A DNA stretch of 64,000 bases from Streptomyces coeruleorubidus (GTDB taxonomy: Bacteria > Actinomycetota > Actinomycetes > Streptomycetales > Streptomycetaceae): contig NZ_CP023694.1 in assembly GCF_008705135.1 (NCBI RefSeq), positions 4,197,001 to 4,261,000 on the forward strand, read 5' to 3'. Under the pieces are notes generated by a model. That model did not search any database. It saw only the letters and a program-made list of their open reading frames with translations, and had not been told where the DNA came from. How positions within the stretch are numbered: position 1 is the first letter of the stretch; each line of letters starts with the position of its first letter. The position numbers were made by a program, and so were the translations under genes. Below are positions 17,272 through 26,328 of the stretch, piece by piece.

Positions 17272-17937
17272 TCACGGCCACAGCAGTTCCCGTGTCCACC
17301 CTTCCTCCGTGCTCCGATAGCGCAGCCGTACGTGCCGCCGCGCCTCGTCCCCCTGGAAGAACTCCACCTCCTCCGGCCGCAGCCGGTACAGGGTCCAGGA
17401 CGGTACGGGAGCCTCCGGCTCGCTCCGGGCCCGTTCCCACGCCGACTCCGAGGCCCGCGCCATCTCCTCCACCGAGCCCAGGATCTCGCTCTGGCGGCCG
17501 GTCAGTGCCGCGGCCAGCGCGCCCGTCGAGCGGGCGTGCAGGTCGCCCTGGGCCTCCTCGGACGGGGCCGCCGACACCGGGCCGCGCACCCGTACCTGCC
17601 GGCCCAGGACCGGCCAGTAGAAGCAGAGGGCGGCGTACGGGCGGGCGGTGAGATGGCGGCCTTTGCGGCTGCCGGCGTGGGACGCGAAGGACCAGCCGGT
17701 CTCGTCGGCGCCGTGCAGCATGACGATCCGTACGTCGGGCAGCCCGTCCTCGTCGGAGGTCGCCAGCGACACGGTGTGCGGCTCGGTCTGCCCGGCCGCC
17801 ACCGCCGCCGCGAACCACTCGGCGAAGAGGGGCAGCGGGGCGGCGGGAGCGGTCGTCGGGTCGAAGGAGGGGAGTCGCGTGACTTGCGGGTCCCAGACCC
17901 GCAGTGACCTCAGCAGCTCGTGAAGATCCGTTGCCAT
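17272..17937 (-). CDS. pdxH: pyridoxamine 5'-phosphate oxidase
   Basis: A 221-residue FMN enzyme that oxidises pyridoxamine/pyridoxine 5'-phosphate to PLP. Family marks: SLATSDEDGLPDVRIVMLHG, the FMN-binding SHAGSRKGRHL, FYWPVLGRQVRVRG, and the C-terminal PxxWxxYRLxP-type segment VPSWTLYRLRPEEVEFFQGD. Length matches the family. Convergent with the MerR gene, 12 bp apart. Start ATG 17937. Confidence 0.93.
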   Translation of the reverse strand: MATDLHELLRSLRVWDPQVTRLPSFDPTTAPAAPLPLFAEWFAAAVAAGQTEPHTVSLATSDEDGLPDVRIVMLHGADETGWSFASHAGSRKGRHLTARPYAALCFYWPVLGRQVRVRGPVSAAPSEEAQGDLHARSTGALAAALTGRQSEILGSVEEMARASESAWERARSEPEAPVPSWTLYRLRPEEVEFFQGDEARRHVRLRYRSTEEGWTRELLWP

Positions 17938-17964
17938 TCCCCGATTGTCACCCCGGCGCGCTCC

Positions 17965-18390
17965 TCACACCTGCCCGAGGTCCGACGACACCCATCGCTC
18001 CGGCCGCATCCGCAGCACCAGCTGTTCTCCGTGGTTCTTCCAGGCGAAGTCGACGTAGCCGTCGACCTTGTCGGCCGGCAGGTAGCGCGCCGAGAGCTCG
18101 CGGAGCTGGTCGAGGGTGGCGGGTGCCGTGTCGACGACCGGCCCCTCGACCGACACGTACCGGATCGTCGGCTCCAGCCGGTCCACCATCAGCGAGAACC
18201 GGCCCGCCGCGCTGATCAGCTCGTTCTTGCGGGAGTCGAGGCCGGTCATGATCCAGATGTCGCCGCCGGGCTCGTACTGGTACCAGATCGGCACGGTCAG
18301 CGGCGCGCGGCCCGGCCCCGCGTCGACCGCCAGCGCGGCGATGTGCGGCTCAGCCAGGAACTGTTCGCGCTCTTCACGGGTCAGGGCCAT
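17965..18390 (-). CDS. pyridoxamine 5'-phosphate oxidase-like split-barrel protein (PPOX class, F420 or FMN dependent)
   Basis: A 141-residue split beta-barrel protein: LTREEREQFLAEPHIAALAV, PLTVPIWYQYEPGGDIWI, DSRKNELISAAGRFSLMVD. These are the marks of small PPOX-class proteins that bind FMN or F420. ATG 18390 follows GGAGACCGG; the longer open frame to 18597 is not supported. Located 27 bp upstream of pdxH on the same strand, but unrelated in role. Substrate unknown. Confidence 0.88.
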   Translation of the reverse strand: MALTREEREQFLAEPHIAALAVDAGPGRAPLTVPIWYQYEPGGDIWIMTGLDSRKNELISAAGRFSLMVDRLEPTIRYVSVEGPVVDTAPATLDQLRELSARYLPADKVDGYVDFAWKNHGEQLVLRMRPERWVSSDLGQV

Positions 18391-18623
18391 TCCGGTCTCC
18401 TTCGCGGGGCGTTCCGGTCTCCATCGGCGTCCTCTCAACACTGCCTCCACAGCCGGGTGTTCCCGTGTGGGAGCCCACAGGTCAAGAATGATCACCGGCT
18501 CGCCACAACCAGGCCCTCCGCACCACCGGCTCCACCTCCTCCTCCCACAGCCGTGATCAATCCGAAACCAATTCCGGTCTTGACCGAGACCCATCAAGCA
18601 GCCCCGTGGCTACGCTCCCGCTC

Positions 18624-19823
18624 ATGGCCGACTCCACTCCCCCCACACACTCCTCCGCGCATCCCCCACCCGACCGCCCCGTCTACGTCATCGGCGGCGG
18701 CCCCGGCGGACTCTCCGCCGCGTACGCGCTGCGGGCCCGGGGCATACGCGCCGTCGTCCTGGAGAAGTCCGACCACGTCGGGTCGTCCTGGCGCGGCCAC
18801 TACGACCGGCTGCACCTGCACACCACCCGCCGCCTGTCGTCCCTGCCCGGGCTGCCGATGCCGCGCCGGTTCGGACGGTGGGTGTCCCGGGACGACGTGG
18901 TGCGGTACCTGGAGAAGTACGCCGAGCACCACCGGCTCGAAATCGTCACCGGCGTCGAGGTGTCCCGTATCGAGCACGCGCCCGACGGCACGGGCTGGCT
19001 GCTGCACGCCACCGGCGGCCGTGAGCTGACCGGCGCGGCCGTCGTCGTCGCCACCGGCTACAACCACACGCCCCGGGTGCCGGACTGGCCCGGCCGCGAC
19101 ACCTACACCGGCGAGTTCCTGCACGCCTGCGCCTACCGCAACGCCGAGCCCTTCGCCGGCCGCGAGGTCCTCGTCGTGGGCGCCGGCAACACCGGCGCCG
19201 AGATCGCCGTGGACCTGGCGGACGGCGGCGCCCGGGTACGGCTGTCCATCCGCACCGTCCCGCACATCGTGCGCCGTTCGACCGCGGGCTGGGCCGCGCA
19301 GTACTCCGGCGTCATGGCACGGCACCTGCCGGTCGGTCTCGTCGACCGGATGGCCCGGCAGATGGGCAGACTGAGCGTGCCCGATCTCTCCGCCCACGGC
19401 CTGCCGCGCCCGGGCACCGGCCTCTACACCCGGGTCACCGAGGGCGCCGTCCCCGTCCAGGACGTCGGTCTGATCGACGCCGTACGCAAGGGCAGGGTGG
19501 AGGTCGTGGCGGCCGTGGAGGGCTTCGAGGACGGCAAGGTCGTGCTCGCCGACGGCACCCGCCTCTCCCCGGACGCCGTCGTCGCGGCCACCGGCTACAC
19601 CCGGGCCCTGGAGGGCCTCGTCGGCCACCTCGACGTGCTCGACGCCCGCGGGAGGCCCGTCGTCCAGGGCCCCCGCAGTCCGCGGACCGCCCCCGGCCTG
19701 TACTTCACCGGCTTCACCAACCCGATCAGCGGCATGCTCCGCGAGATGGCGATCGACGCGGTGAGGATCGCGAAGGCCATCGCGCGGGACGGCTCGGGGA
19801 GGGTGTCGCGGTTGCCGGGCTAA
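18624..19823 (+). CDS. FAD-dependent oxidoreductase, flavin monooxygenase-like
   Basis: About 399 residues with an N-terminal FAD Rossmann motif (VYVIGGGPGGLSAAYAL), the SSWRGHYDRLHLHT segment of YUCCA/FMO-like proteins, the ATGYNHTPRVP linker and a second NADPH-binding motif (VLVVGAGNTGAEIAVDLA). Such proteins N- or S-hydroxylate or do Baeyer-Villiger-type oxidation with NADPH and O2. The ATG is 8 bp after a TACGCT -10-like box and no SD is seen, so a leaderless transcript is likely; an in-frame GTG at 18606 is the alternative. No regulon palindrome is visible, so membership in the catabolic set is uncertain. Confidence 0.87.
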   Translation: MADSTPPTHSSAHPPPDRPVYVIGGGPGGLSAAYALRARGIRAVVLEKSDHVGSSWRGHYDRLHLHTTRRLSSLPGLPMPRRFGRWVSRDDVVRYLEKYAEHHRLEIVTGVEVSRIEHAPDGTGWLLHATGGRELTGAAVVVATGYNHTPRVPDWPGRDTYTGEFLHACAYRNAEPFAGREVLVVGAGNTGAEIAVDLADGGARVRLSIRTVPHIVRRSTAGWAAQYSGVMARHLPVGLVDRMARQMGRLSVPDLSAHGLPRPGTGLYTRVTEGAVPVQDVGLIDAVRKGRVEVVAAVEGFEDGKVVLADGTRLSPDAVVAATGYTRALEGLVGHLDVLDARGRPVVQGPRSPRTAPGLYFTGFTNPISGMLREMAIDAVRIAKAIARDGSGRVSRLPG

Positions 19824-19868
19824 GCAGTCCGGGCCGCGCACCCGTCCGTCCCGTGCCGTCACGTGCCG

Positions 19869-20696
19869 TCACGTCCGTTCCTCCCACCGGCCCGGAGGGT
19901 GGCCGGGTAGCGTCAGGTCGGCGACCAAGCCGTAGTGGTCGCTCGCGTAGACGCCGTTCACCGGTCGCACCAGGACTCGCCGGCACGAGGAGGCGTGCAG
20001 GGTGGGGCCGTGGGGACCGCACCGGAGCAGGATGTAGTCGATACGGCGATCCGAGGCCTCGGGCATGTCACCCCGCCGTACGAGCGGGTTGGCAGGGCTG
20101 AAGGTGGGGCCCGGTTCGCCGGCGTGCACCGCCGACCAGGCGTCCTGGAAGCAGACGCTCATGCCGTCGAGCGACTGGAGCCCCTGGAGGAACCGCAGGC
20201 TGGCGGCCTCGGGGGTCGCGTCGAAATCGCCGAGCAGGACGGTGTGGCGCACGGGGCGCTCGGCGGCGACGCTCTCCACGAGCCGGGCGGTGACGAGCGC
20301 CTGCAACTCCCGTTCGTACTCGTGGTCGTAGGGCCAGCTCGGCTTGTGGTGCACGACGCGGACCGTGCCGAGCGGTTCGGGAAACCGGACTTCGGCGGCG
20401 ACGACTCCGCACCAGCTGGTGCGCTCCGTGCGCTCCGTCACCTGGAGCGTGTCCGTCACGGTGTGCCCGAAAGGGCGTCGGGCGGCCAGTACGGCCCCCA
20501 CGCCGTCGGAGGACCAGCGAGGGTGTGGAACGACGTGCCAGCCGTCGTCGACGAGGGCTGCCATGTCCTCACGGGTGACTTCCTGGAGCGCGAGTACGTC
20601 CGGCTCCTGGTGCCGGATCTCCCGCGCCAGTACCGCCCGCCGGCTCGCGCCGTCGGCGTACTGCGGTGCCAGCACGTTCATGGTCATCAACCGCAT
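19869..20696 (-). CDS. endonuclease/exonuclease/phosphatase family protein
   Basis: A 275-residue EEP-fold hydrolase: MTMNVLAPQYADG, metal-binding Glu in DVLALQEVTRED, VVHHKPSWPYD, LLGDFDATPEAA and the terminal SDHYGLVADL. All catalytic motifs (N, E, H, D, SDH) are present. Members cut DNA or RNA or remove phosphate from small molecules. There is no signal peptide. It is divergent from the CoA-ligase operon at 20842 but lies outside its operators by about 70 bp. Confidence 0.88.
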   Translation of the reverse strand: MRLMTMNVLAPQYADGASRRAVLAREIRHQEPDVLALQEVTREDMAALVDDGWHVVPHPRWSSDGVGAVLAARRPFGHTVTDTLQVTERTERTSWCGVVAAEVRFPEPLGTVRVVHHKPSWPYDHEYERELQALVTARLVESVAAERPVRHTVLLGDFDATPEAASLRFLQGLQSLDGMSVCFQDAWSAVHAGEPGPTFSPANPLVRRGDMPEASDRRIDYILLRCGPHGPTLHASSCRRVLVRPVNGVYASDHYGLVADLTLPGHPPGRWEERT

Positions 20697-20767
20697 ACAG
20701 GTTCTCGCCTCGCTTTCACTCTCACTCTCGGCTCTCCCCCAGGGAAACTTCGCTCGCCCACAACCAT

Positions 20768-20811
20768 TCCTGACATCACGTCAGTTCGGATAATCTGACA
20801 GTTCGTCAGTT
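20768..20811. promoter_or_regulatory. double palindromic operator (sites D1, D2)
   Basis: TCCTGACATCACGTCAGTT (20768-20786) and ATCTGACAGTTCGTCAGTT (20793-20811), centres 25 bp apart, ending 30 bp before the ATG at 20842. Both keep TGAC...CGTCAG with one arm mismatch (A for G). Confidence 0.75.
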
Positions 20812-20841
20812 AGCGGCTGTCTCACAGGAGCGGGCGGAGCG

Positions 20842-23070
20842 ATGCTTGGATCGACCCACGGCACCCTTACCACCGACTCCCGCCGGGCCCGGGCCATCGC
20901 CTGTGGCGAACGGTCCGGGCCCGTCGTGCACGGCAGGCCGGCCGAGCTGGGAGACCTCGACGTCAGCGGACGTCCGCTGCACGCCGACGTACCCGATCTG
21001 GACCGTTTCTTCCGCCCGCAGTCCGTCGCCGTGATCGGCGCGTCCGATGCCGAAGGGCGCCCCAACACCGGCGTCACGCGGCAACTGGCCGACTGGGCCG
21101 AGCGGGTCGGGGCGAAGCTGTATCCGGTGCATACGAGCAGGCAGTCCGTCTTCGGCGTGCCCTGCCACCCTTCCGTCTCCGCCCTGCCCGAGCAGGTCGA
21201 CCTGGCCGTGGTGCTGGTCGGCGACCCCCTCCCGGTGGTCGAGGAACTGGCCGAGGCCAAGGCACGGTTCGCGGTCGTCTTCGCCTCCGGGTTCGCGGAG
21301 ACCGGGCCGGAGGGCGAGGCCGCCCAGCGGCGACTGGCCGCCGCCGTCGAACGGTCCGGGATGAGGCTGCTGGGCCCCAACACCAACCTCAACGCCTTCG
21401 AACGGTTCCGTGCCGACCTGGAGGGACCGGCGATCGCGTTGATCACCCAGTCCGGCCACCAGGGCCGCCCCGTCTTCGCCCTCCAGGAACTCGGCATCCG
21501 CCTCTCCCACTGGGCGCCCACCGGCAACGAGGCCGACCTGGAGACCGCCGACTTCCTCGCCTACTTCGCCGAGCGGCCCGAAGTCGGCGCCGTCGCCTGC
21601 TACCTGGAGGGGCTGAAGGACGGCCGCTCCTTCCTGCTCGCCGCCGACCGTGCCGCCCGGCGCGGCGTGCCGGTCGTCGCGGTCAAGGTGGGCCGCACCG
21701 AGACCGGCGCCCGCACGGCCGCCTCCCACACCGGCAAGCTGACCGGCGCGGACGCGGTGGTGGACGCGGCGCTACGGCAGTACGGCGTGATCAGAGTCGA
21801 CGGACTCGACGAACTCCAGGACACGTCGGCCCTGTTGGCCCGGGCCCGCCCGCCGCGCTCCGACGGGGTCGTCATCTACTCGATCTCCGGTGGCACGGGC
21901 GCGCACGTCGCCGACCTGGCGACCGAGGCGGGCCTGCGGCTGCCGGTGCTGTCGCAAGCCAGGCAGGCCGAGCTGCACCAGTGGATACCCGAGTACCTGA
22001 GCGTCGCCAACCCCGTCGACAACGGCGGTCACCCGGTCGGTGACTGGCGGGGCCGGAAGATCATCGACGCGATCCTCGACGACCCCGAGGTGGGGGTGCT
22101 CGTCTGCCCGATCACCGGCCCGTTCCCCCCGCTCAGCGACCGGCTCGTACGGGACCTGGTGGACGCGGCGGAGCAGACCGACAAGCTCGTGTGCGTGGTG
22201 TGGGGCTCGCCGGTCGGCACCGAGGCCGCCTACCGCGAGGTCCTGCTCGGCTCCTCCCGCGTCGCCACCTTCCGCACGGTCGGCAACTGCCTCACCGCCG
22301 TCCGCGCCTATCTCGGCCACCACCGCTTCACGACCGGCTACCGCTCCCCCTTCGACGACGCCCCGCGCACTCTCTCGCCGTCCTACCGCAAGGCCCAGGC
22401 GCTCATGCGGCCCGGCGAGCAGCTCAGCGAGCACGCGGCGAAGCAGCTGCTGCGGGCGTACGGCATCCGCGTGCCGCGCGAGCAGTTGGTGACCAGCGCG
22501 GCGGCGGCCGTACGGGCGGCGGGGCTGGTGGGCTACCCGGTGGTGATGAAGGCCTCCGGCGCCCGGATCGCCCACAAGACCGAACTGGGCCTCGTGAAGA
22601 CCGGGCTCACCTCGGCGAGCCAGGTCCGCGACGCCTACCGGGAGCTGACCGACATCGCCCGCTACGAGGATGTCCCGCTGGACGGTGTACTGGTCTGCCA
22701 GATGGTCGAGCAGGGCGTGGAGATGGTCGTCGGAGTCACGCACGACGACCTGTTCGGGCCGACCGTGACCGTCGGGCTCGGCGGTGTGCTCGTGGAGGTC
22801 CTGCGCGACACGGCCGTAGGGGTGCCGCCGTTCGGCGAGGACCAGGCGCGGGACATGCTCGCCGGGCTGCGCGGGCGGGCACTGCTCGACGGGGTCCGGG
22901 GCCGGCCGCCGGCGGACCTGGACGCACTCGTCGAGGTCGTCCTGCGCGTGCAGCGCATGGCACTGGAACTCGGAGACCAGCTCGCGGAGTTGGACATCAA
23001 CCCACTGATGGTCCTGCCCCAGGGGCAGGGAGCGGTGGCACTAGACGCGCTGGCGGTGTGCAGCCCATGA
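20842..23070 (+). CDS. ADP-forming acyl-CoA synthetase-like protein (acetate-CoA ligase family, fused subunits)
   Basis: A 742-residue protein. Residues about 55-190 form a CoA-binding Rossmann domain (FFRPQSVAVIGASDAEGR), about 190-500 the succinyl-CoA-ligase-like domains (SGHQGRPVFALQELG, SHTGKLTGADAVVDAAL), and about 510-742 an ATP-grasp domain (GYPVVMKASGARIAHKTELG, LAELDINPLMV). It would make an acyl-CoA, ADP and phosphate from acid, CoA and ATP through a phospho-His. The first about 50 residues are not part of the usual family length. GGAG upstream supports ATG 20842. First gene of an operon with the crotonase (4-bp overlap) under operators D1/D2. Confidence 0.88.
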   Translation: MLGSTHGTLTTDSRRARAIACGERSGPVVHGRPAELGDLDVSGRPLHADVPDLDRFFRPQSVAVIGASDAEGRPNTGVTRQLADWAERVGAKLYPVHTSRQSVFGVPCHPSVSALPEQVDLAVVLVGDPLPVVEELAEAKARFAVVFASGFAETGPEGEAAQRRLAAAVERSGMRLLGPNTNLNAFERFRADLEGPAIALITQSGHQGRPVFALQELGIRLSHWAPTGNEADLETADFLAYFAERPEVGAVACYLEGLKDGRSFLLAADRAARRGVPVVAVKVGRTETGARTAASHTGKLTGADAVVDAALRQYGVIRVDGLDELQDTSALLARARPPRSDGVVIYSISGGTGAHVADLATEAGLRLPVLSQARQAELHQWIPEYLSVANPVDNGGHPVGDWRGRKIIDAILDDPEVGVLVCPITGPFPPLSDRLVRDLVDAAEQTDKLVCVVWGSPVGTEAAYREVLLGSSRVATFRTVGNCLTAVRAYLGHHRFTTGYRSPFDDAPRTLSPSYRKAQALMRPGEQLSEHAAKQLLRAYGIRVPREQLVTSAAAAVRAAGLVGYPVVMKASGARIAHKTELGLVKTGLTSASQVRDAYRELTDIARYEDVPLDGVLVCQMVEQGVEMVVGVTHDDLFGPTVTVGLGGVLVEVLRDTAVGVPPFGEDQARDMLAGLRGRALLDGVRGRPPADLDALVEVVLRVQRMALELGDQLAELDINPLMVLPQGQGAVALDALAVCSP

Positions 23071-23861
23071 CGGAACCCGCCGCTGTGCACACGACGGCCG
23101 GCCACGTCCTCTCCGTCACCCTCAACCGGCCCGAGACCCTCAACGCCCTCACGCCCGGCGATCGGGACGAGATCGTGCGGCTGCTGTCGGAGGCGTCCGC
23201 GTCGCCGGAGGTACGAGCGGTCGTCCTCACGGGAACGGGCCGCGGCTTCTGCGCCGGCGCGGACCTCCGAGGCACCACCGCCACGACCGGCGAACGCGTC
23301 CCCGGAGATGTCGCACGCACCCTCCGCACCGGCGCCCAGCGCCTGATCGCCGCCGTCCTGGACTGCGAGAAGCCGGTGATCGCGGCGGTCAACGGCACGG
23401 CGGCGGGCCTCGGCGCGCATCTGGCGTTCGCCTGCGACCTGGTCCTGGCGGCCGAATCGGCCCGGTTCATCGAGGTGTTCGTACGCCGCGGCCTGGTCCC
23501 CGACGGCGGCGGCGCCTACCTCCTCCCCCGCCTCGTCGGTCCGCAGCGCGCCAAGGAGCTGATGTTCTTCGGCGACGCGCTCACGGCGAGCGACGCGGAG
23601 CGGATGGGGCTGGTCAACCGGGTCGTCCCGGACGGCGACCTGGACAAGACGGCCCGCGCGTGGGCCGAACGCCTCGCCACCGGCCCGACCCGCGCCCTCG
23701 CCCTGACCAAGCAGCTCGTCAACGCCTCCCTCGACGCCGACCGCGCCACCGCCTTCGCCGCCGAGGCCGCCGCGCAGGAGATCAACATGACGACGGCGGA
23801 CGCGCAGGAGGGCGTACGGAGCTTCGTGGAGCGGCGCAGCGCGGTATACAAAGGCCACTGA
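23067..23861 (+). CDS. enoyl-CoA hydratase/isomerase family
   Basis: A 264-residue crotonase. Oxyanion-hole segments GFCAGADLR and VNGTAAGLGAHLAFACDL are present, then RRGLVPDGGGAYLLPRLVG, in which Asp takes the place often held by a catalytic residue in isomerase members. The start overlaps the CoA ligase stop (ATGA). It would hydrate or isomerise an unsaturated acyl-CoA made by one of the acyl-CoA dehydrogenases of the regulon. The longer frame upstream is a shadow of the CoA ligase. Confidence 0.92.
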   Translation: MTEPAAVHTTAGHVLSVTLNRPETLNALTPGDRDEIVRLLSEASASPEVRAVVLTGTGRGFCAGADLRGTTATTGERVPGDVARTLRTGAQRLIAAVLDCEKPVIAAVNGTAAGLGAHLAFACDLVLAAESARFIEVFVRRGLVPDGGGAYLLPRLVGPQRAKELMFFGDALTASDAERMGLVNRVVPDGDLDKTARAWAERLATGPTRALALTKQLVNASLDADRATAFAAEAAAQEINMTTADAQEGVRSFVERRSAVYKGH

Positions 23862-23869
23862 CCCTTTCT

Positions 23870-23888
23870 ATCTGACGTCCCGTCAGTT
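23870..23888. promoter_or_regulatory. palindromic operator (site E)
   Basis: ATCTGACGTCCCGTCAGTT, 8 bp after the crotonase stop and a few bases before the flavin reductase start. A single copy at this promoter. Confidence 0.8.
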
Positions 23889-23903
23889 TCAATGAGGGGT
23901 GTG

Positions 23904-24527
23904 ATGGGACAAGCAGGAATGGCAGAAGCCGCCGTCCGCTACCTCAGGTCGGCCCGCACACCCGCCCCGGAGCCCGTCGAAGCGCTGCCGCGCCCGGAGT
24001 TGCGGTGCGTCGGCGCGGACGAGCGCGCTCCCCTGGACCCGGCGGAGTTCCGCCGCGTCCTCGGAAACTTCGCGACGGGCGTGGCGGTGATCACGTCACC
24101 ACCCGCCACGACTGCCGACTCCCCAGCCGGCTTCGCCTGCCAGTCCTTCACGTCCCTCTCCCTCGACCCGCCGCTGGTCGCCTTCATGGTCGGCCGTACG
24201 TCGACGACGTGGCCACGCATCGCCAGGGCGGGGGTGTTCTGCGTGAACGTCCTGGCCGCCCACCAGGCCGAGCTGTGCAGCGCCTTCGCGGTGAGCGGGG
24301 CGGACAAGTTCGCGGGAGTGGCGTACGACGCGGCGCCGGTGTCCGGCTCGCCGCGCCTGTCGGGTGCCGTCGCCTGGATCGACTGCGCGATCCACGCCGT
24401 CCACACCGGCGGTGACCACCTCATCGTGGTGGGCCGGGTGGACGCCCTCGGCACGGCCGCCGACGATCCGGATCCGGAGGGACCGCTGCTCTTTCACCGG
24501 GGGCGCTTCGCGCGGCTGCCGGACTGA
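23904..24527 (+). CDS. flavin reductase-domain protein (HsaB/HpaC-like)
   Basis: About 207 residues with a flavin reductase split-barrel domain from about residue 45: FRRVLGNFATGVAVITS, GFACQSFTSLSLDPPLVAF, WPRIARAGVFCVNVLAAHQ and GGDHLIVVGRVDALG. Members supply reduced FMN/FAD to a two-component monooxygenase. No cognate oxygenase lies beside it, so it either serves one elsewhere or the FAD protein at 18624 is unrelated. ATG 23904 has AGGGG upstream; ATG 23892 is in frame but has no SD and abuts operator E. An N-terminal about 40 residues precede the domain. Confidence 0.87.
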   Translation: MGQAGMAEAAVRYLRSARTPAPEPVEALPRPELRCVGADERAPLDPAEFRRVLGNFATGVAVITSPPATTADSPAGFACQSFTSLSLDPPLVAFMVGRTSTTWPRIARAGVFCVNVLAAHQAELCSAFAVSGADKFAGVAYDAAPVSGSPRLSGAVAWIDCAIHAVHTGGDHLIVVGRVDALGTAADDPDPEGPLLFHRGRFARLPD

Positions 24528-24542
24528 TCGCATCGGTGCGGA

Positions 24543-25661
24543 TCAGGCGACGGCCAGCCGCCACAGTGACGTGACCTCGGCGGCCCGCACGGCGTGCAGC
24601 GGATCGTCCGTGTCCCGCACGCGCGCGTGACGCGGTCGGGTGTCCAGACGGTCGACCACCCGCAGCCCGGCCCCCTCCACGGCGGCCATCAGCTCCTCCC
24701 GGCTGCGCAGCCCGAGGCGCTCGGCCAGGTCGGACAGCACGAGCCAGCCCTCGCCGCCCGGCTCCAGCCGGCCGGCGAGCCCGTCGAGGAACCCGTGGAG
24801 CATGCCGCCGCCCGCGTCGTAGACGCCGAGGTCCAGGTCGGAGGCGGGACGGGCGGGGAGCCAGGGCGGGTTGCACACCACGAGTTCGGCGCGCCCCTCG
24901 GGATACAGCTCGGGGCCGGTGACGCGGACCGCCCGCTCGACCCCCAACCGCCGTACGTTGTCCCTCGCACACTCCCGCGCCCGTGCGCTGACGTCCGTGG
25001 CCACCACCTGCCCGACACCGCGCCGGGCGAGCACGGCGGCGAGCACACCGGTGCCCGTGCCCAGGTCGAACGCCGTCCGCACACCGCCACCACCCGGCAG
25101 CGGTGCCCGCGCGACAAGGTCGACGTACTCGCCCCTCGTCGGCGCGAACACCCCGTAGTGCGGATGGACCGGCGCATCCAACGCCGGAACATACACACCC
25201 TTCTCCCGCCACTGCCGGGCACTGATCACACCCAGCAGTTCGGTGAGGGCGACGGCCATGGGCCCGCCGGACGGCCCGTACGCCTCGGTACACGCCAGTC
25301 GCACGTCGGGCGCCCGGGGCAGATCCAGTACGTACTCCTCGTCCAGCAACACGAGCAGCTTGCCGAGCACACGGGCACGGTGAGCGCGGAACCGGCGGTA
25401 CAGCCGGAAGGTCTCGGCCGGCGCGCCCGCCGCACCCGGCGCGGTCCGGCCGACGCGGCGGTCCATCGCGCGCAACAACTGGCGCGCGTTCTGAAAGTCC
25501 CCGCGCCACAACAACGCCGTGCCCTCGCAGGCCAGCCGGTAGGCGACGGCGGCCCTCATCCGGTCGTCGGCGACGACGACCCGTCGGGGCAGGGGCAGCC
25601 CGGACTCAGAATGCCAGCGGGCGGAACGGGGCTGAGCATCGATCCAGTGAATCGTGGACAC
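24543..25661 (-). CDS. class I SAM-dependent methyltransferase (HemK/RlmF-like NPPW type)
   Basis: A 372-residue protein. The N-terminal about 150 residues are a family-specific helical part; the Rossmann methyltransferase domain follows with FDLGTGTGVLAAVLAR, the acidic ribose-binding VVATDVSA, and the VVCNPPWLP motif. NPPW/NPPY motifs bind a planar amide or base, as in protein-glutamine (HemK) and rRNA/DNA N-methyltransferases, so the substrate is likely a nucleobase or side-chain nitrogen. Convergent with the flavin reductase gene. Start ATG 25661. Confidence 0.85.
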   Translation of the reverse strand: MSTIHWIDAQPRSARWHSESGLPLPRRVVVADDRMRAAVAYRLACEGTALLWRGDFQNARQLLRAMDRRVGRTAPGAAGAPAETFRLYRRFRAHRARVLGKLLVLLDEEYVLDLPRAPDVRLACTEAYGPSGGPMAVALTELLGVISARQWREKGVYVPALDAPVHPHYGVFAPTRGEYVDLVARAPLPGGGGVRTAFDLGTGTGVLAAVLARRGVGQVVATDVSARARECARDNVRRLGVERAVRVTGPELYPEGRAELVVCNPPWLPARPASDLDLGVYDAGGGMLHGFLDGLAGRLEPGGEGWLVLSDLAERLGLRSREELMAAVEGAGLRVVDRLDTRPRHARVRDTDDPLHAVRAAEVTSLWRLAVA

Positions 25662-25864
25662 GGCAAACTCCTCGGAAGGCCGAACGCGAACGAACCTGCG
25701 GCGTCACGACGACCACGTCACCGAGGACCATGCCGACTGTCATCAACGGACCTTTCCGAGTGGCGAAGAAGCAACCAGGCCAAGGATAGGCCGACCGGGC
25801 ATCCCAGGCCTCCGACTCCACGCCACGCGTCCCACCGAACGCTCGGACACGCGGGTCTAGGGAA

Positions 25865-26230
25865 TCAGCCGTTCGGCGGGACGAACTCGGGCTGGTCGAG
25901 CAGGCGGAGCCAGCTGCCGTCGGGCTGGCGGCGGACGACCTGTGCCCGGGCGCCGGCCCCGTCCTTCGGCGGTGTCGAGGTGAGGGCGATGTCGCCGCTG
26001 ACCAGAGTCGGCAGCGGTTGTTCCGGCTCGAAGCGGGGACGGTCGGCCAGCACCTTTTCCCACAGCGCGCGGATCGCCTCCCGGCCCACCGTCCGCTCTC
26101 CGGGCGGGTAGGCCAGCACCGCGTCCTCTTCGTAGAGCGCGGCGACCCCGGCCGCGTCACCGGCGTTGGAGCGTTCGACGAACAAGCGGGTGATGTCTTC
26201 GGGCCGCATGGCCTTCTCGTACTCCGGCAC
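25865..26230 (-). CDS. SnoaL/NTF2-like protein
   Basis: A 121-residue cone-fold protein: DITRLFVERSNAGDAAGVAALYEEDAVLAYPPG, then a beta-sheet part ending LRLLDQPEFVP (quoted parts are shown to mark the domain). Members are ketosteroid-isomerase-like enzymes or small-molecule binding proteins. GTG 26230 is chosen because AGGAGG lies 6 bp upstream; an in-frame ATG at 26275 lacks an SD. Divergent from the LysR gene, whose operator lies between them, so it is the probable LysR target. Confidence 0.83.
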   Translation of the reverse strand: MPEYEKAMRPEDITRLFVERSNAGDAAGVAALYEEDAVLAYPPGERTVGREAIRALWEKVLADRPRFEPEQPLPTLVSGDIALTSTPPKDGAGARAQVVRRQPDGSWLRLLDQPEFVPPNG

Positions 26231-26282
26231 GGGTACCTCCTGACGTCGGGCTTGAGCGCTTTCCAGCCTGTTCACCCGTCGA

Positions 26283-26310
26283 CCAGAAGTCCAACAGATG
26301 GTTCTTCTGG
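26283..26310. promoter_or_regulatory. inverted repeat, probable LysR operator, with leaderless lysR promoter
   Basis: CCAGAAG and CTTCTGG separated by 14 bp lie between divergent starts at 26230 and 26329. Spaced repeats of this kind are typical of LysR-type regulators that repress their own gene and activate the divergent one. A TAGAAT -10 box at 26315-26320 ends 8 bp before the lysR ATG, so lysR is probably read leaderless. Confidence 0.6.
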
Positions 26311-26328
26311 AAACTAGAATCGCCAGTC

